Assembly (NCBI GenBank): GCA_945957335.1
Contig: CAMFLJ010000007.1
Coordinates: 1 to 29,211, forward strand
DNA from: an uncultured Actinomycetes bacterium
GTDB lineage: Bacteria; Actinomycetota; Acidimicrobiia; Acidimicrobiales; Acidimicrobilacustridaceae
DNA: 29,211 nucleotides
Reading direction: 5' to 3'
Shown here piece after piece: positions 1-8,211 of this stretch (positions are counted from its first letter, which is position 1; each line of letters opens with the position of its first letter). Below the pieces are notes generated by a model that saw only the letters and a program-made list of their open reading frames with translations, had not been told where the DNA came from and ran no database searches. The translations under genes were made by a program, and so were the position numbers.

Positions 1-16
1 TGTGTATAAGAGACAG
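1..16. other. Tn5 mosaic-end sequencing adapter (artefact)
   Basis: The first 16 bases, TGTGTATAAGAGACAG, match the 3' end of the 19-base Tn5 mosaic end used in transposase-based (Nextera-type) library preparation. The orientation is that of adapter followed by insert. Genomic sequence starts at base 17. The match shows that the left edge is an untrimmed contig end. The truncation of the gene there is therefore an assembly effect, not biology. Confidence 0.95.
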
Positions 17-482
17 ACCGGGGGCCCTCGGCCCCGACCGGCGTGGCGACGAGCTCGGTGAGCTCCTCCCCCACCACCTCGCCCGTCCAGCCGGGGAGGT
101 GCTCCGCGTGGAGCCGGCGCTGGGCGACGCTGCGCTCGACCAGCACGTAGGAGAGGCTCGACGCGCACGCGGGCTCGGCCACGCGCACGGCTCGGGCAAG
201 GGTGCCGGGGCCGGCGCCGGCCTCGACCACCACGAACGGATCGGGCCGCCCGAGGCGCTCCCACGTCTCGTCGAGCGATCGGGCCACGAGCGCGCCGAAC
301 AGGGGCCCGACCTCGGGGCTGGTCAGGAAGTCGGCCCGTCCACCGGCGCGCCCTCCGGTGGCGTAGAAGCCGTCGGCTTCGTCGTAGAGCGCCACCTCGA
401 CCAGCGCCGAGAACGGGACCGCCCGCCCACCGGCGAGGAGCGCGGCGAGGGCGGGCGGTTCCACAGGTCGTGGCGGCGTCAC
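17..482 (-). CDS. MidA/NDUFAF7-family SAM-dependent methyltransferase, 3' end missing
   Basis: The first 155 residues of a class I methyltransferase are visible; the rest lies beyond the contig end. Residues 51-57 read DFLTSPE, followed by VGPLFG at 58-63. Residues 85-96 (VVEAGAGPGTLA) form the glycine-rich SAM-binding motif I. This pairing is typical of the MidA/NDUFAF7 (DUF185) family, whose full members are usually around 350-400 residues. Human NDUFAF7 dimethylates an arginine of complex I subunit NDUFS2 during assembly; the roles of bacterial members are poorly known. The GTG start at 480-482 lies 13 bases after the nuoN stop on the same strand, so the gene probably belongs to the set-2 complex I operon. 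No strong ribosome-binding site is seen, so the exact start is uncertain. The family call is fairly sure; an assembly role here is inference. Confidence 0.85.
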
Positions 483-495
483 GGCGCCGACCGGG

Positions 496-2007
496 TCAGC
501 GACCGACGGCGAGCAGGGTGATCGGGTCGGTGAAGTGGGTGACCAGGCCCGGCAGCACGCCCCACACCAGGGTGACGCCCACGGTCAGGACGAGGGCGGC
601 GGTGATCGACCACGGCACCCGGATCGGGGAGACGTCACCGTCGGGGGCGTCCTCCATCCACATGATCCGCATGAGGCGGCCGTAGTAGGCGAAGGCGATC
701 ACCGAGTTGAGGGCGACGATCACGGCGAGGACGTAGCCCGACGTGGTGCCCGCCGAGGCGAGGGCCTGGAAGATGCCCAGCTTGGCGAACCACCCGGCCG
801 CCGGCGGGATGCCCGCCAGGGAGAACAGGAAGATCGACATGCACACGGTGAGCCCGGGTGCGTAGCTGAAGAGCCCCCCGAAGGAGTCGCTCTCGGCCGA
901 GCGGGTCTTGCGGGCCACCGCCAGGACGACGGCGAAGGCGCCGAGGTTCATGGCCGCGTAGATCACCAGGTAGATGACGATCGAGTGCAGGGCCTGCGAC
1001 GCCGCCTCCGGGCTGGCGCCGGCGACGGCGAGCGGGGCGAGCATGTAGCCGGCCTGGGCGATGCCCGAGTAGGCGAGCATGCGGATCACGTTGGTCTGGC
1101 GCAGGGCGATGAAGTTGCCGACGAACATGGTGGCGGCGGAGAGCACCCAGATGAGGGGCTCCCACACGTCGTGGCGCGGCCAGAAGCCGACGAACAGCAG
1201 GGTGAGCAGGGCCACGAAGCCGGCGGCCTTGGACGCCACCGCCAGGAACGCAGTGACCGGCGTCGGGGCGCCCTCGTAGGTGTCGGGCGCCCAGGTGTGG
1301 AAGGGCACGGCCGACACCTTGAAGGCGAAGCCGATGACCACGAAGACGATGCCCAGGGTGACGAGCGGGGTCGACGTGGCGAGCGCACCGATCTTCGGGG
1401 CGATGTCGGCCAGCAGGGTCGAGCCCGTGTAGCCGTAGATCACCGACATGCCGTAGAGCATCACGGCCGAGGCGAACACGCCCATCAGGTAGTACTTCAG
1501 GCCCGCCTCGTCGCTCTTGAGGTCGCGCTTGCGCCACGCCGCCATCATGTAGGCGGGGATCGAGAGCAGCTCGAGGGCCACGAAGATGCTGACGAGGTCG
1601 CGGGCCGAGGCCATGACCATCATGCCCAGCACCGACGCCAGGATCATCTGGTAGTACTCGCCCTCCCAGTAGTCGCCCTCGGCGATGTAGTTGGTGGACA
1701 GCAGCACCACCACGTAGCCGGAGAGCAGGAAGAGCGCCTTGAGCACCAGGGCGTAGTTGTCGACGACGTAGCCGCCGCCGAACATGATGCGGGTGGTGCC
1801 GTCGTAGGCGAGCGAGGCGATCGGGATCAGCGCCACCAGCAGGCCGATGCCTGCGATCGACGACGACGCCCAACGCTGGTCCTCGCCGGTGAAGGCGTCG
1901 ACGAGCAGGAGGATGACGAGGGTCGCGGCGACGATGATCTCGGGCGCGAGGGCGTGGAAGTCGACGCTGGGTGCGTCCCACGCGAACGTCACGAGATGAC
2001 CGAGCAA
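496..2007 (-). CDS. nuoN: NADH-quinone oxidoreductase-type subunit N (set 2)
   Basis: This 503-residue, multi-helix antiporter-like subunit lies in the membrane arm of complex I and forms one of its proton channels. Glu146 (in ALELLSIPAY) and Lys230 (in FAFKVSAVPFHTWAPD) are the residues expected in the first half-channel and at the broken helix. It is the last nuo gene of the 11-gene operon and starts 4 bases after the nuoM stop. The start codon is TTG. It is preferred over a GTG five codons downstream because GGGGAG sits 8 bases upstream of the TTG, while the GTG has no such site. It is clearly diverged from the other NuoN in this window (11056..12726), which is longer. A methyltransferase gene follows 13 bases after its stop. 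Confidence 0.95.
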   Translation of the reverse strand: MLGHLVTFAWDAPSVDFHALAPEIIVAATLVILLLVDAFTGEDQRWASSSIAGIGLLVALIPIASLAYDGTTRIMFGGGYVVDNYALVLKALFLLSGYVVVLLSTNYIAEGDYWEGEYYQMILASVLGMMVMASARDLVSIFVALELLSIPAYMMAAWRKRDLKSDEAGLKYYLMGVFASAVMLYGMSVIYGYTGSTLLADIAPKIGALATSTPLVTLGIVFVVIGFAFKVSAVPFHTWAPDTYEGAPTPVTAFLAVASKAAGFVALLTLLFVGFWPRHDVWEPLIWVLSAATMFVGNFIALRQTNVIRMLAYSGIAQAGYMLAPLAVAGASPEAASQALHSIVIYLVIYAAMNLGAFAVVLAVARKTRSAESDSFGGLFSYAPGLTVCMSIFLFSLAGIPPAAGWFAKLGIFQALASAGTTSGYVLAVIVALNSVIAFAYYGRLMRIMWMEDAPDGDVSPIRVPWSITAALVLTVGVTLVWGVLPGLVTHFTDPITLLAVGR

Positions 2008-2011
2008 CGGA

Positions 2012-3571
2012 TCAGCTCCCCAGGCCCATGGCCGACACCATGTGGGTGACCGCCGGGTTGGTGACGTGGAAGAGGATGTTCGGGAAGAAGCCGAGCACGA
2101 CGATCAGCACGAGCATCGGGACCCACGCCACGTACTCGGTGAAGGTCACGTCGTGGACGTGCGGGTCGTGTGCGAACTCCTCCTTCGGGGTACCGAAGGC
2201 GACCCGCTGGTAGAGCCACAGCAGGTAGGCGGCGGCGAGCACGGTGCCGAGGGCCGCCACGACCATGTAGACCCGGAAGAGCCCGGCGTTGAGGTTCCCG
2301 CCCGGGTTGTAGGCCGAGAGGATGGCGGGGAACTCGCCCCAGAACCCGGCCAGGCCGGGGAGGCCGAGCGAGGCCATGGCCGAGAAGCCGAGGATCCAGC
2401 CCATGCGGGGCATCTGCTTGAGCATGCCGCCGAGACGGGCGATGTCGAGCGTGTGGAAGCGCTCCTTGGCCGAGCCGGCGACGAAGAAGAGCATGCCGGT
2501 GATGAGACCGTGGGCGACCATGCCGAAGATGGCGGCGTTGATGCCGAAGTCGGTGAGCGTGGCGATGCCGAGCATCACGAAGCCCATGTGGGCCACCGAG
2601 GAGAAGGCGATCAACCTCTTCATGTCCGTCTGCGCCAGACAGCACAGGGCGCCGTAGACGATGCCGATCACCGCGAGGAGCCCGATGAACGGTGCCCACT
2701 TCTCGGCGGCGTGCGGGAGGATCGGGAGGGCGATGCGGACGAAGCCGTAGGTGCCGAGCTTCAGGAGCACGGCGGCCAGGATCACCGAGCCGACGGTGGG
2801 GGCCTGGGTGTGGGCGTCGGGCAGCCACGTGTGGAAGGGGAACATCGGCACCTTGATGCCGAAGCCCATGAACATGCCGCCGAAGATCCAGAGGGCGGCC
2901 GTGGTGGAGATGCCGGCCGCGGCGACGGGCAGCTCCTGCATGCTCCAGGTGTGGGCGAAGCCGCCGCCGGCCACCGGCACCTTGTCGGAGAGGAAGTAGA
3001 GCGCCATGAAGCTGACGATCATCAGCGCCGAGCCGAACAGCGTGTAGAGGAAGAACTTCATCGCGGCGTAGCGGCGCTTCTCGCCACCCCACACGCCGAT
3101 CATGAAGTACATCGGGAGCAGGACGACCTCGAAGAAGACGAAGAAGAGGATGAGGTCCTGGGCGCAGAAGGTGCCGATCATCCCGGTCTCGAGGATCAGG
3201 ATGAGGATCAGGAACGCCTTGGGGTTCTTGGGCTCCGGGAAGTGGTTCCAGGAGTAGATGATGCAGAGCGGGACCACGAGCATCGTCAGGGCGATCATCG
3301 GCAGCGAGATGCCGTCGATGCCGAGCTCGTAGCGAGCGTTGATGAACGGGATCCACGACTTGTTGACGACGAACTGGAGCGTCTTGCCGTCGTCGTAGGC
3401 GAAGTTCGCCAGCAGCAGGACGCCGACCAGGGCGACCACCAGGCTCGTGGCCAGGGCGATGACCTTGTGCAGCTGCTCCTTCGCCTTCGGGATCACGAGC
3501 ATCACGACCGCGCCCACCAGGGGCACGAAGATCGCGAGGCTCAGGCCCCAGCTGTTCAGGAAGTCTTTCAT
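2012..3571 (-). CDS. nuoM: NADH-quinone oxidoreductase-type subunit M (set 2)
   Basis: This 519-residue antiporter-like membrane subunit of complex I provides a proton channel between NuoN and NuoL. Glu148 lies in FVFFEVVLLPMYFMIG. Lys240 lies in FGIKVPMFPFHTWLPDAHT, the diagnostic signature of the family. Length is normal. The ATG start follows the nuoL stop by 18 bases, with only a weak ribosome-binding site (AGGA) nearby, so translation may depend on coupling. The paralogue in set 1 (12723..14372) shares the same motifs but differs throughout, so this is an old paralogue and not a recent duplicate. Confidence 0.96.
   Translation of the reverse strand: MKDFLNSWGLSLAIFVPLVGAVVMLVIPKAKEQLHKVIALATSLVVALVGVLLLANFAYDDGKTLQFVVNKSWIPFINARYELGIDGISLPMIALTMLVVPLCIIYSWNHFPEPKNPKAFLILILILETGMIGTFCAQDLILFFVFFEVVLLPMYFMIGVWGGEKRRYAAMKFFLYTLFGSALMIVSFMALYFLSDKVPVAGGGFAHTWSMQELPVAAAGISTTAALWIFGGMFMGFGIKVPMFPFHTWLPDAHTQAPTVGSVILAAVLLKLGTYGFVRIALPILPHAAEKWAPFIGLLAVIGIVYGALCCLAQTDMKRLIAFSSVAHMGFVMLGIATLTDFGINAAIFGMVAHGLITGMLFFVAGSAKERFHTLDIARLGGMLKQMPRMGWILGFSAMASLGLPGLAGFWGEFPAILSAYNPGGNLNAGLFRVYMVVAALGTVLAAAYLLWLYQRVAFGTPKEEFAHDPHVHDVTFTEYVAWVPMLVLIVVLGFFPNILFHVTNPAVTHMVSAMGLGS
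2016..2021 (-). promoter_or_regulatory. Ribosome-binding site for the TTG start of set-2 nuoN
   Basis: On the minus strand the sequence is GGGGAG, 8 bases before the TTG at 2005-2007. It sits at the 3' end of nuoM and is the reason for choosing TTG over the in-frame GTG at 1990-1992. Confidence 0.6.
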
Positions 3572-3589
3572 CGGGTTGGTCCTGGGCTC

Positions 3590-5833
3590 CTAGACGACGA
3601 ACACGAGAACACCGGCGAGGACGACCACACCGGCGAAGAGGATGGCTGCGTACTGCTGCACCTTGCCTGTCTGCATCCGGCGCAGGAACTGGCCGGATTC
3701 CTCCGACACCAGGCCCGTGCCGTTGACGACACCGTCGACGACCATCTGGTCGACGCCGTGGTAGACGACGCCCGACACCTTCTTGGTGACCGCGGAGGCC
3801 CCGTCGATGATGCCGTCGAGCACGTTCTGGTTGAACCAGTAGGCGGCCCGGGCGAGGGGGCCCTTCGTGTCGGCGGCGATGATGTCGGTGTACAGCGTGT
3901 CGAGGTAGTACTTGTTCTCGAGGAACGTGTAGCCGCCCTTGGCGAGGCGGTTGCGCTGGGTGAGGCCGTGCGGGCCCTTGTTGCGCTCGTAGTAGAGGTA
4001 GGCCGCGGCCAGGCCGGCGACCGCGAGGATCGTGGAGACCACCGCGAGCCACGGCGTGAACTCGGGGTGCTCGACCGCCGGGAAGGCGAAGGTCGGCTCG
4101 ACGAAGTGCTCGAAGCGGGTGGTGGCCCACGACGGGGCGTTGAAGAAGGCCGGCAGGTTGAGGAAGCCGAACAGCACCGCGCAGATCGCCAGGATCCACA
4201 GCGGGATCGTGATGACCTTCGGCGACTCGTGCGGGGTGCCGTGGCCGCGGTACTCGCCCCAGAAGGTCATCCAGTAGGCGCGGCCCATGTAGGCGGCGGT
4301 CATGAACGCCGTGATGAGGCCGAACACCAACATCAGCGTGTAGGCGTGCTCCTGGCCCTGCTGGGCGCCGGCGAGGATCTCGTCCTTCGACCAGAAGCCG
4401 GCGAGGGGAGCGATGCCGGCCAGGGCCAGGGTCGCGATCAGGAACGTGATGTGGGTGCTCTTCATGTGCTTGCGCAGGCCACCCATCTCACGCATGTCGA
4501 AGGTGTGGTGGCAGGCGTGGCTCACCGAGCCGGCGCCGAGGAAGAGGCAGGCCTTGAAGAAGGCGTGGGTGAAGAGGTGGAACACGCCGGCGGTCCAGGC
4601 CCCGACGCCGAGCGCCATGACCATGTAGCCGAGCTGGGAGATCGTGGAGTACGCGAGGACCTTCTTGAGGTCGGTCTGCGCGAACGCCAGCGCACCACCC
4701 ATGATCGTGGTGAAGCCGCCGATGAAGGCCACGTAGTGCAGCGAGCTCGAGCCGATGCCGAGGCCCTCGAAGAACACGGCGTAGAGCCGGGCGATCAGGT
4801 AGACGCCGGCCACGACCATGGTGGCGGCGTGGATGAGCGCCGACACCGGGGTGGGGCCGGCCATGGCGTCGGGCAGCCAGGTGTGCAACGGGAACTGGCC
4901 CGACTTCGAGGTGACACCCCCGAAGAGGCACAGCGCACCGACCAGGAGCAGCGTGGTGTTGGCACCGGGCGACAGGGCGTACTCGTTGATGTGGAGCACG
5001 TTGAAGCTGGTCGCGCCGGCGGCGAAGAACGTGATCGTGACGCCGATGATCAGGCCCATGTCGCCCACGCGGTTGGTGAGGAAGGCCTTGAGCGCGGCGT
5101 CGGAGTTCTTCTTGTCCTCCCACCAGTGGCCGATCAGGCCGAACGAGCAGAGGCCGACGAGCTCCCAGCCCACGAGCATCTGCAGCGTGTTCGAGCTCAT
5201 CACGTAGAAGAGCATCGAGGCGGTGAACAGCGAGAGGAAGGCGTAGTAGTGCGTGTAGCGCACGTCGCCCCGGAGGTACTCCGTGGAGTAGATGTGCACC
5301 AGCAGCGAGATGATCGAGACGGTGACGAGCATCATCGCCGTGAGGCCGTCGACCAGGGTGCCGGCCTCGAAGTGGATCGGGCCGATCTCGAACCAGGTGA
5401 CCGTGCGCACGACCGGCGGAACGGTCTCGTGCGAGCCCTCCGACGAGTGGCCGCCCTCGGAGGTGGTGGCGGCGCCGGACTCGGTGGCGGCCTGGGACTC
5501 GGAGCTGGGCTGGGCGTCACCCGCGCCGACGGTCTCGCCCGAGTCCTTGGTGGCCGAGTTGATCTCGGACTCGATCTCCTCAGGGGTCTGAGGGGTGAGG
5601 CCGTTGGCCTGGCGGATGTCGGAGGCCAGCGCCTCGCCGGTGGGCGGGTGGTTGACCCGGTTGATCCACTGGCCGGCGGTGATCACCGAGAACACGAGGC
5701 AGAGCGACACGGCGGCGATGCCGATGCCGGCCGTGGCCTTGGTGCCGAGGCGCTTTCCGAGGAACAGGATCAGGAGGAACGACGCCGCCATGACGGCGGG
5801 GATGATCCAGACCTTGTCGAGGAGGGTGGGCAT
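3590..5833 (-). CDS. nuoL: NADH-quinone oxidoreductase-type subunit L (set 2)
   Basis: This is the distal antiporter-like subunit of complex I, 747 residues long, which is large for the family. Glu224 (in MLVGWELVG) and Lys310 (in TSKSGQFPLHTWLPD) are the expected proton-channel residues, followed by the family signature GPTPVSALIHAATMV. The C-terminal part should carry the lateral helix and a final transmembrane helix (the last ~20 residues are hydrophobic). Residues about 62-140 are an insertion rich in Ser, Glu, Ala and Thr, placed between the first two helices and the conserved core. It probably forms a disordered loop. The ATG lies 10 bases after the nuoK stop and no clear ribosome-binding site precedes it. 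Confidence 0.95.
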   Translation of the reverse strand: MPTLLDKVWIIPAVMAASFLLILFLGKRLGTKATAGIGIAAVSLCLVFSVITAGQWINRVNHPPTGEALASDIRQANGLTPQTPEEIESEINSATKDSGETVGAGDAQPSSESQAATESGAATTSEGGHSSEGSHETVPPVVRTVTWFEIGPIHFEAGTLVDGLTAMMLVTVSIISLLVHIYSTEYLRGDVRYTHYYAFLSLFTASMLFYVMSSNTLQMLVGWELVGLCSFGLIGHWWEDKKNSDAALKAFLTNRVGDMGLIIGVTITFFAAGATSFNVLHINEYALSPGANTTLLLVGALCLFGGVTSKSGQFPLHTWLPDAMAGPTPVSALIHAATMVVAGVYLIARLYAVFFEGLGIGSSSLHYVAFIGGFTTIMGGALAFAQTDLKKVLAYSTISQLGYMVMALGVGAWTAGVFHLFTHAFFKACLFLGAGSVSHACHHTFDMREMGGLRKHMKSTHITFLIATLALAGIAPLAGFWSKDEILAGAQQGQEHAYTLMLVFGLITAFMTAAYMGRAYWMTFWGEYRGHGTPHESPKVITIPLWILAICAVLFGFLNLPAFFNAPSWATTRFEHFVEPTFAFPAVEHPEFTPWLAVVSTILAVAGLAAAYLYYERNKGPHGLTQRNRLAKGGYTFLENKYYLDTLYTDIIAADTKGPLARAAYWFNQNVLDGIIDGASAVTKKVSGVVYHGVDQMVVDGVVNGTGLVSEESGQFLRRMQTGKVQQYAAILFAGVVVLAGVLVFVV

Positions 5834-5843
5834 GGTTCGGACG

Positions 5844-6158
5844 TCAGCCCTTCAGCAGATCGACGTCGTCGGCGTCGATGCTCTGGCGGTTGCGGAAGAT
5901 CATCAGCACGAGGGCGAGGCCGACACCGACCTCGGCCGCCGCGACGGCGATCACGAACAGGGCGAACACCTGGCCCGAGAGGTTGGCCGGGTCGGTGGCG
6001 TGCCACATCGCGCCGAAGGCGACCAGGTTGATGTTCACCGCGTTGAGGATGAGCTCGATCGACATGAGGACGAGCACGAGGTTGCGCCGCACCAGGACGC
6101 CGTAGACGCCGATGCAGAAGAGGATGGCGCCGAGGAAGAGGAACTGGTTGATGAGCAT
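5844..6158 (-). CDS. nuoK: NADH-quinone oxidoreductase-type subunit K (set 2)
   Basis: This small three-helix membrane subunit of complex I (104 residues, normal length) forms part of the fourth proton pathway next to NuoH and NuoJ. The two conserved intramembrane glutamates are present: Glu35 in SIELILNAVN and Glu76 in AAAEVGVGL. The start overlaps the nuoJ stop by one base (TGATG), which suggests translational coupling. A GAGG-type site sits about 9 bases upstream. Confidence 0.95.
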   Translation of the reverse strand: MLINQFLFLGAILFCIGVYGVLVRRNLVLVLMSIELILNAVNINLVAFGAMWHATDPANLSGQVFALFVIAVAAAEVGVGLALVLMIFRNRQSIDADDVDLLKG

Positions 6159-6667
6159 CAGTCACGCCTCGCCAGGACGATGGCGCCGATGAGCGCGGCC
6201 AGCAGGAGCACCGAGATGACCTCGAAGGGCAGCAGGTAGGTCGAGAAGATCGAGTCGCTGACCGCCGCGGTGCGCTGCACCGTGAGGTTGCCGATCTCCT
6301 GGCCGCGGTACTCGTCCCACAGGGCGTAGCCCATGATGCCGAGCAGCAGCAGGCCGATGACACCGGAGATGATCTTCTTGCCCGACCCGTGGTCGAGATC
6401 GGTGTCGGTGCCGGTCTTGGCCCGGGTGAGCATGATGCCGAAGAGGAACAGCACCACGATGGCCCCGAGGTAGACCAGGATCTGGGTGATGGCCACGAAC
6501 TCGGCGGCCACGAGGATGTACTGGGCAGCCACGCCGGCGAGGACCAGGACCAGCCACAGGGCGGCGTGGACCAGGTTCTTGCAGGTGACCACGCGGAGCG
6601 CGCCGAACACGATGAGTGCGGCGATCACGTAGAACGCGATGTTCTGGGCGACGAGGAGAGCGAGCAT
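6158..6667 (-). CDS. nuoJ: NADH-quinone oxidoreductase-type subunit J (set 2)
   Basis: This 169-residue membrane subunit of complex I has about five helices. The third-helix segment is typical of NuoJ (EFVAITQILVYLGAIVVL, residues 56-73), including the Tyr66 and Gly68 region where the pi-bulge forms in known structures. The open frame continues upstream into nuoI, but the start at 6667 is chosen because it begins directly with the first hydrophobic helix and overlaps the nuoI stop as TGATG. The upstream extension is just the out-of-frame shadow of nuoI. Confidence 0.93.
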   Translation of the reverse strand: MLALLVAQNIAFYVIAALIVFGALRVVTCKNLVHAALWLVLVLAGVAAQYILVAAEFVAITQILVYLGAIVVLFLFGIMLTRAKTGTDTDLDHGSGKKIISGVIGLLLLGIMGYALWDEYRGQEIGNLTVQRTAAVSDSIFSTYLLPFEVISVLLLAALIGAIVLARRD

Positions 6668-7170
6668 CAGTCCCGGGGCACCTTCTTGACCTTGGCGTCG
6701 GAGCCCGCCTCGTAGGCCTCGAAGTCGGGGACCGTCTGCATCCACTGCCCGAGGCGGGACTTGTCGTGGAGCAGGTCGGCGATCCGGACCTCGGAGTACT
6801 CGTGCTCGGGGCTCCAGAAGAGGGCCTCGAACGGGCAGACCTCGACGCAGATGCCGCAGTACATGCAGAGCGAGAAGTCGATGTCGAAGCGGTCGAGCGC
6901 GTTCTTCTGGCGGGGCTTGCCGCCCTCGCGCCGCGGGGGTGCGAGGTACTTGTGGGCCTCGATGAAGATGCACCAGTCGGGGCACTCACGGGCGCAGAGC
7001 ATGCACGCCGTGCAGTTCTCCTCGTGGAGCGAGATCACGCCGCGGGCGCGAGGGGTGGGGATCTCGCGCTCGTGGGGGTAGCGGGTGGTCTGGGGACCGT
7101 CCTTCAGGGTCTTGACCATCTCCCCGAACGTGACGCCGAGCCCCTTGACCAGGCCGGGAACCTTGGGCAT
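6667..7170 (-). CDS. nuoI: NADH-quinone oxidoreductase-type subunit I, 2x[4Fe-4S] (set 2)
   Basis: This 167-residue ferredoxin-like subunit carries clusters N6a and N6b, which pass electrons towards NuoB. Two complete CxxCxxCxxxCP motifs are present, with Cys at 53, 56, 59, 63 and 102, 105, 108, 112. The N-terminus is amphipathic, as expected for membrane attachment near NuoH. The ATG directly abuts the nuoH stop (TAGATG). Unlike the set-1 NuoI it has no His-rich tail and ends soon after the second cluster. With no NuoG in this operon, NuoI is the outermost iron-sulfur protein encoded here and the natural docking place for an external donor (inference). Confidence 0.95.
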   Translation of the reverse strand: MPKVPGLVKGLGVTFGEMVKTLKDGPQTTRYPHEREIPTPRARGVISLHEENCTACMLCARECPDWCIFIEAHKYLAPPRREGGKPRQKNALDRFDIDFSLCMYCGICVEVCPFEALFWSPEHEYSEVRIADLLHDKSRLGQWMQTVPDFEAYEAGSDAKVKKVPRD

Positions 7171-8211
7171 CTAGAACACAACCTTGAGCACGGCGGTGAT
7201 GACGATGTTCACCAGCGCGAGGGGGATCAGGAACTTCCAGGCGAAGCTCTGCAGCTGGTCCTCACGGAAGCGGGGGTAGGTGAACCGGACCCAGAAGATG
7301 ATGAACGAGACGATCATCACCTTGGCGAAGAGCACGATGGGCCCGAGCACGTAGTACCAGTCGCTGCCCGTCTCGAGCCACGGCACCGCCCAGCCCCCGA
7401 GGAAGAGGATGGAGGCGATGCCGGCGAAGACGAACGCCGTGGCGAACTCGGCGAGGAAGAAGATGAGGAACCGGAAGCCGGTGTACTCGACCTGGTAGCC
7501 GGACACGATCTCGGACTCGGCCACGGGCATGTCGAACGGCGGCTGGGTCAGCTCGGCCTGCACGGCGGCGATGAAGATCACGAACCCGACGAACTGGGTG
7601 AGGATGTACGGGTTGCCGATGCCGCTCCAGCCGAAGATCGTGCCGTCGGCCTGGGCGAACACGATGCCGTTGAGGCTCATCGTGCCGGCCTGGATGACGA
7701 CGCCGAGCACGGCGAGCACCATCGGGAGCTCGTAGGCGATCAGCTGGCCGGCGGCTCGGAGGCCACCCATCAGCGAGTACTTGTTGGCCGACGCCCAGCC
7801 GGCCATGAGCACGCCGAGCACCGACAGCGACGACACGGCCAGCACGTAGAAGATGCCGACGTCGAGGTTGGCCACCACGAGGTGGGCCGATGCCGGGAGC
7901 GCCACGTAGAGCAGCAGCGTCGACATCAGCACCACGAGCGGCGCCGCCTTGAAGACGAACATGTCGGCACCGTTCGGGGCGATGTCCTCCTTCTGGAGGA
8001 ACTTCACGCCGTCGGCGAGGAGCTGCAGGGTGCCTCGGGGCCCGGCCTCCTGGGGGCCGAGCCGGCTCTGCATCCAGCTCATGACCTTGAAGAGGAAGAC
8101 CATGCCGAGGATGAGCGCCGTGGTGGGGACCACGATGCTGATCACGAGCACCTTGATGACGGTCGACAGCCAGTACGGCGGGGCGAACGACGCGAGCAGG
8201 TGAAGGGTCAT
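7171..8211 (-). CDS. nuoH: NADH-quinone oxidoreductase-type subunit H (set 2)
   Basis: This 346-residue membrane subunit sits at the junction with the peripheral arm and helps form the quinone-access chamber. Recognisable signatures are RLGPQEAGPRGTLQLLADGVK near residue 50, and the acidic loop QPPFDMPVAESEIVSGYQVEY that holds the conserved glutamates near the quinone tunnel. Length is close to the usual ~330 residues, unlike the longer set-1 copy. The start overlaps the nuoD stop by four bases (ATGA). Confidence 0.95.
   Translation of the reverse strand: MTLHLLASFAPPYWLSTVIKVLVISIVVPTTALILGMVFLFKVMSWMQSRLGPQEAGPRGTLQLLADGVKFLQKEDIAPNGADMFVFKAAPLVVLMSTLLLYVALPASAHLVVANLDVGIFYVLAVSSLSVLGVLMAGWASANKYSLMGGLRAAGQLIAYELPMVLAVLGVVIQAGTMSLNGIVFAQADGTIFGWSGIGNPYILTQFVGFVIFIAAVQAELTQPPFDMPVAESEIVSGYQVEYTGFRFLIFFLAEFATAFVFAGIASILFLGGWAVPWLETGSDWYYVLGPIVLFAKVMIVSFIIFWVRFTYPRFREDQLQSFAWKFLIPLALVNIVITAVLKVVF

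Noticed and set aside
99..521. A plus-strand open frame of 140 codons near the left end
   Set aside because: It is antisense to the methyltransferase, whose minus-strand frame shows real family motifs and is open to the contig edge.
1989..4199. A 736-codon minus-strand frame across nuoL and nuoM of set 2
   Set aside because: It is out of frame with two well-recognised membrane proteins and its product is Arg/Pro/Gly-rich nonsense.
5414..5650. A frameshift or sequencing error explaining the odd NuoL segment
   Set aside because: The reading frame is continuous with conserved NuoL sequence on both sides, and third-position GC bias is kept through the segment.
2042..6031. A 1329-codon open frame on the plus strand
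   Set aside because: It lies opposite nuoM, nuoL and nuoK of set 2. Its product is a His/Asp/Glu/Arg-rich string with no domain, typical of antisense frames opposite GC-rich genes.
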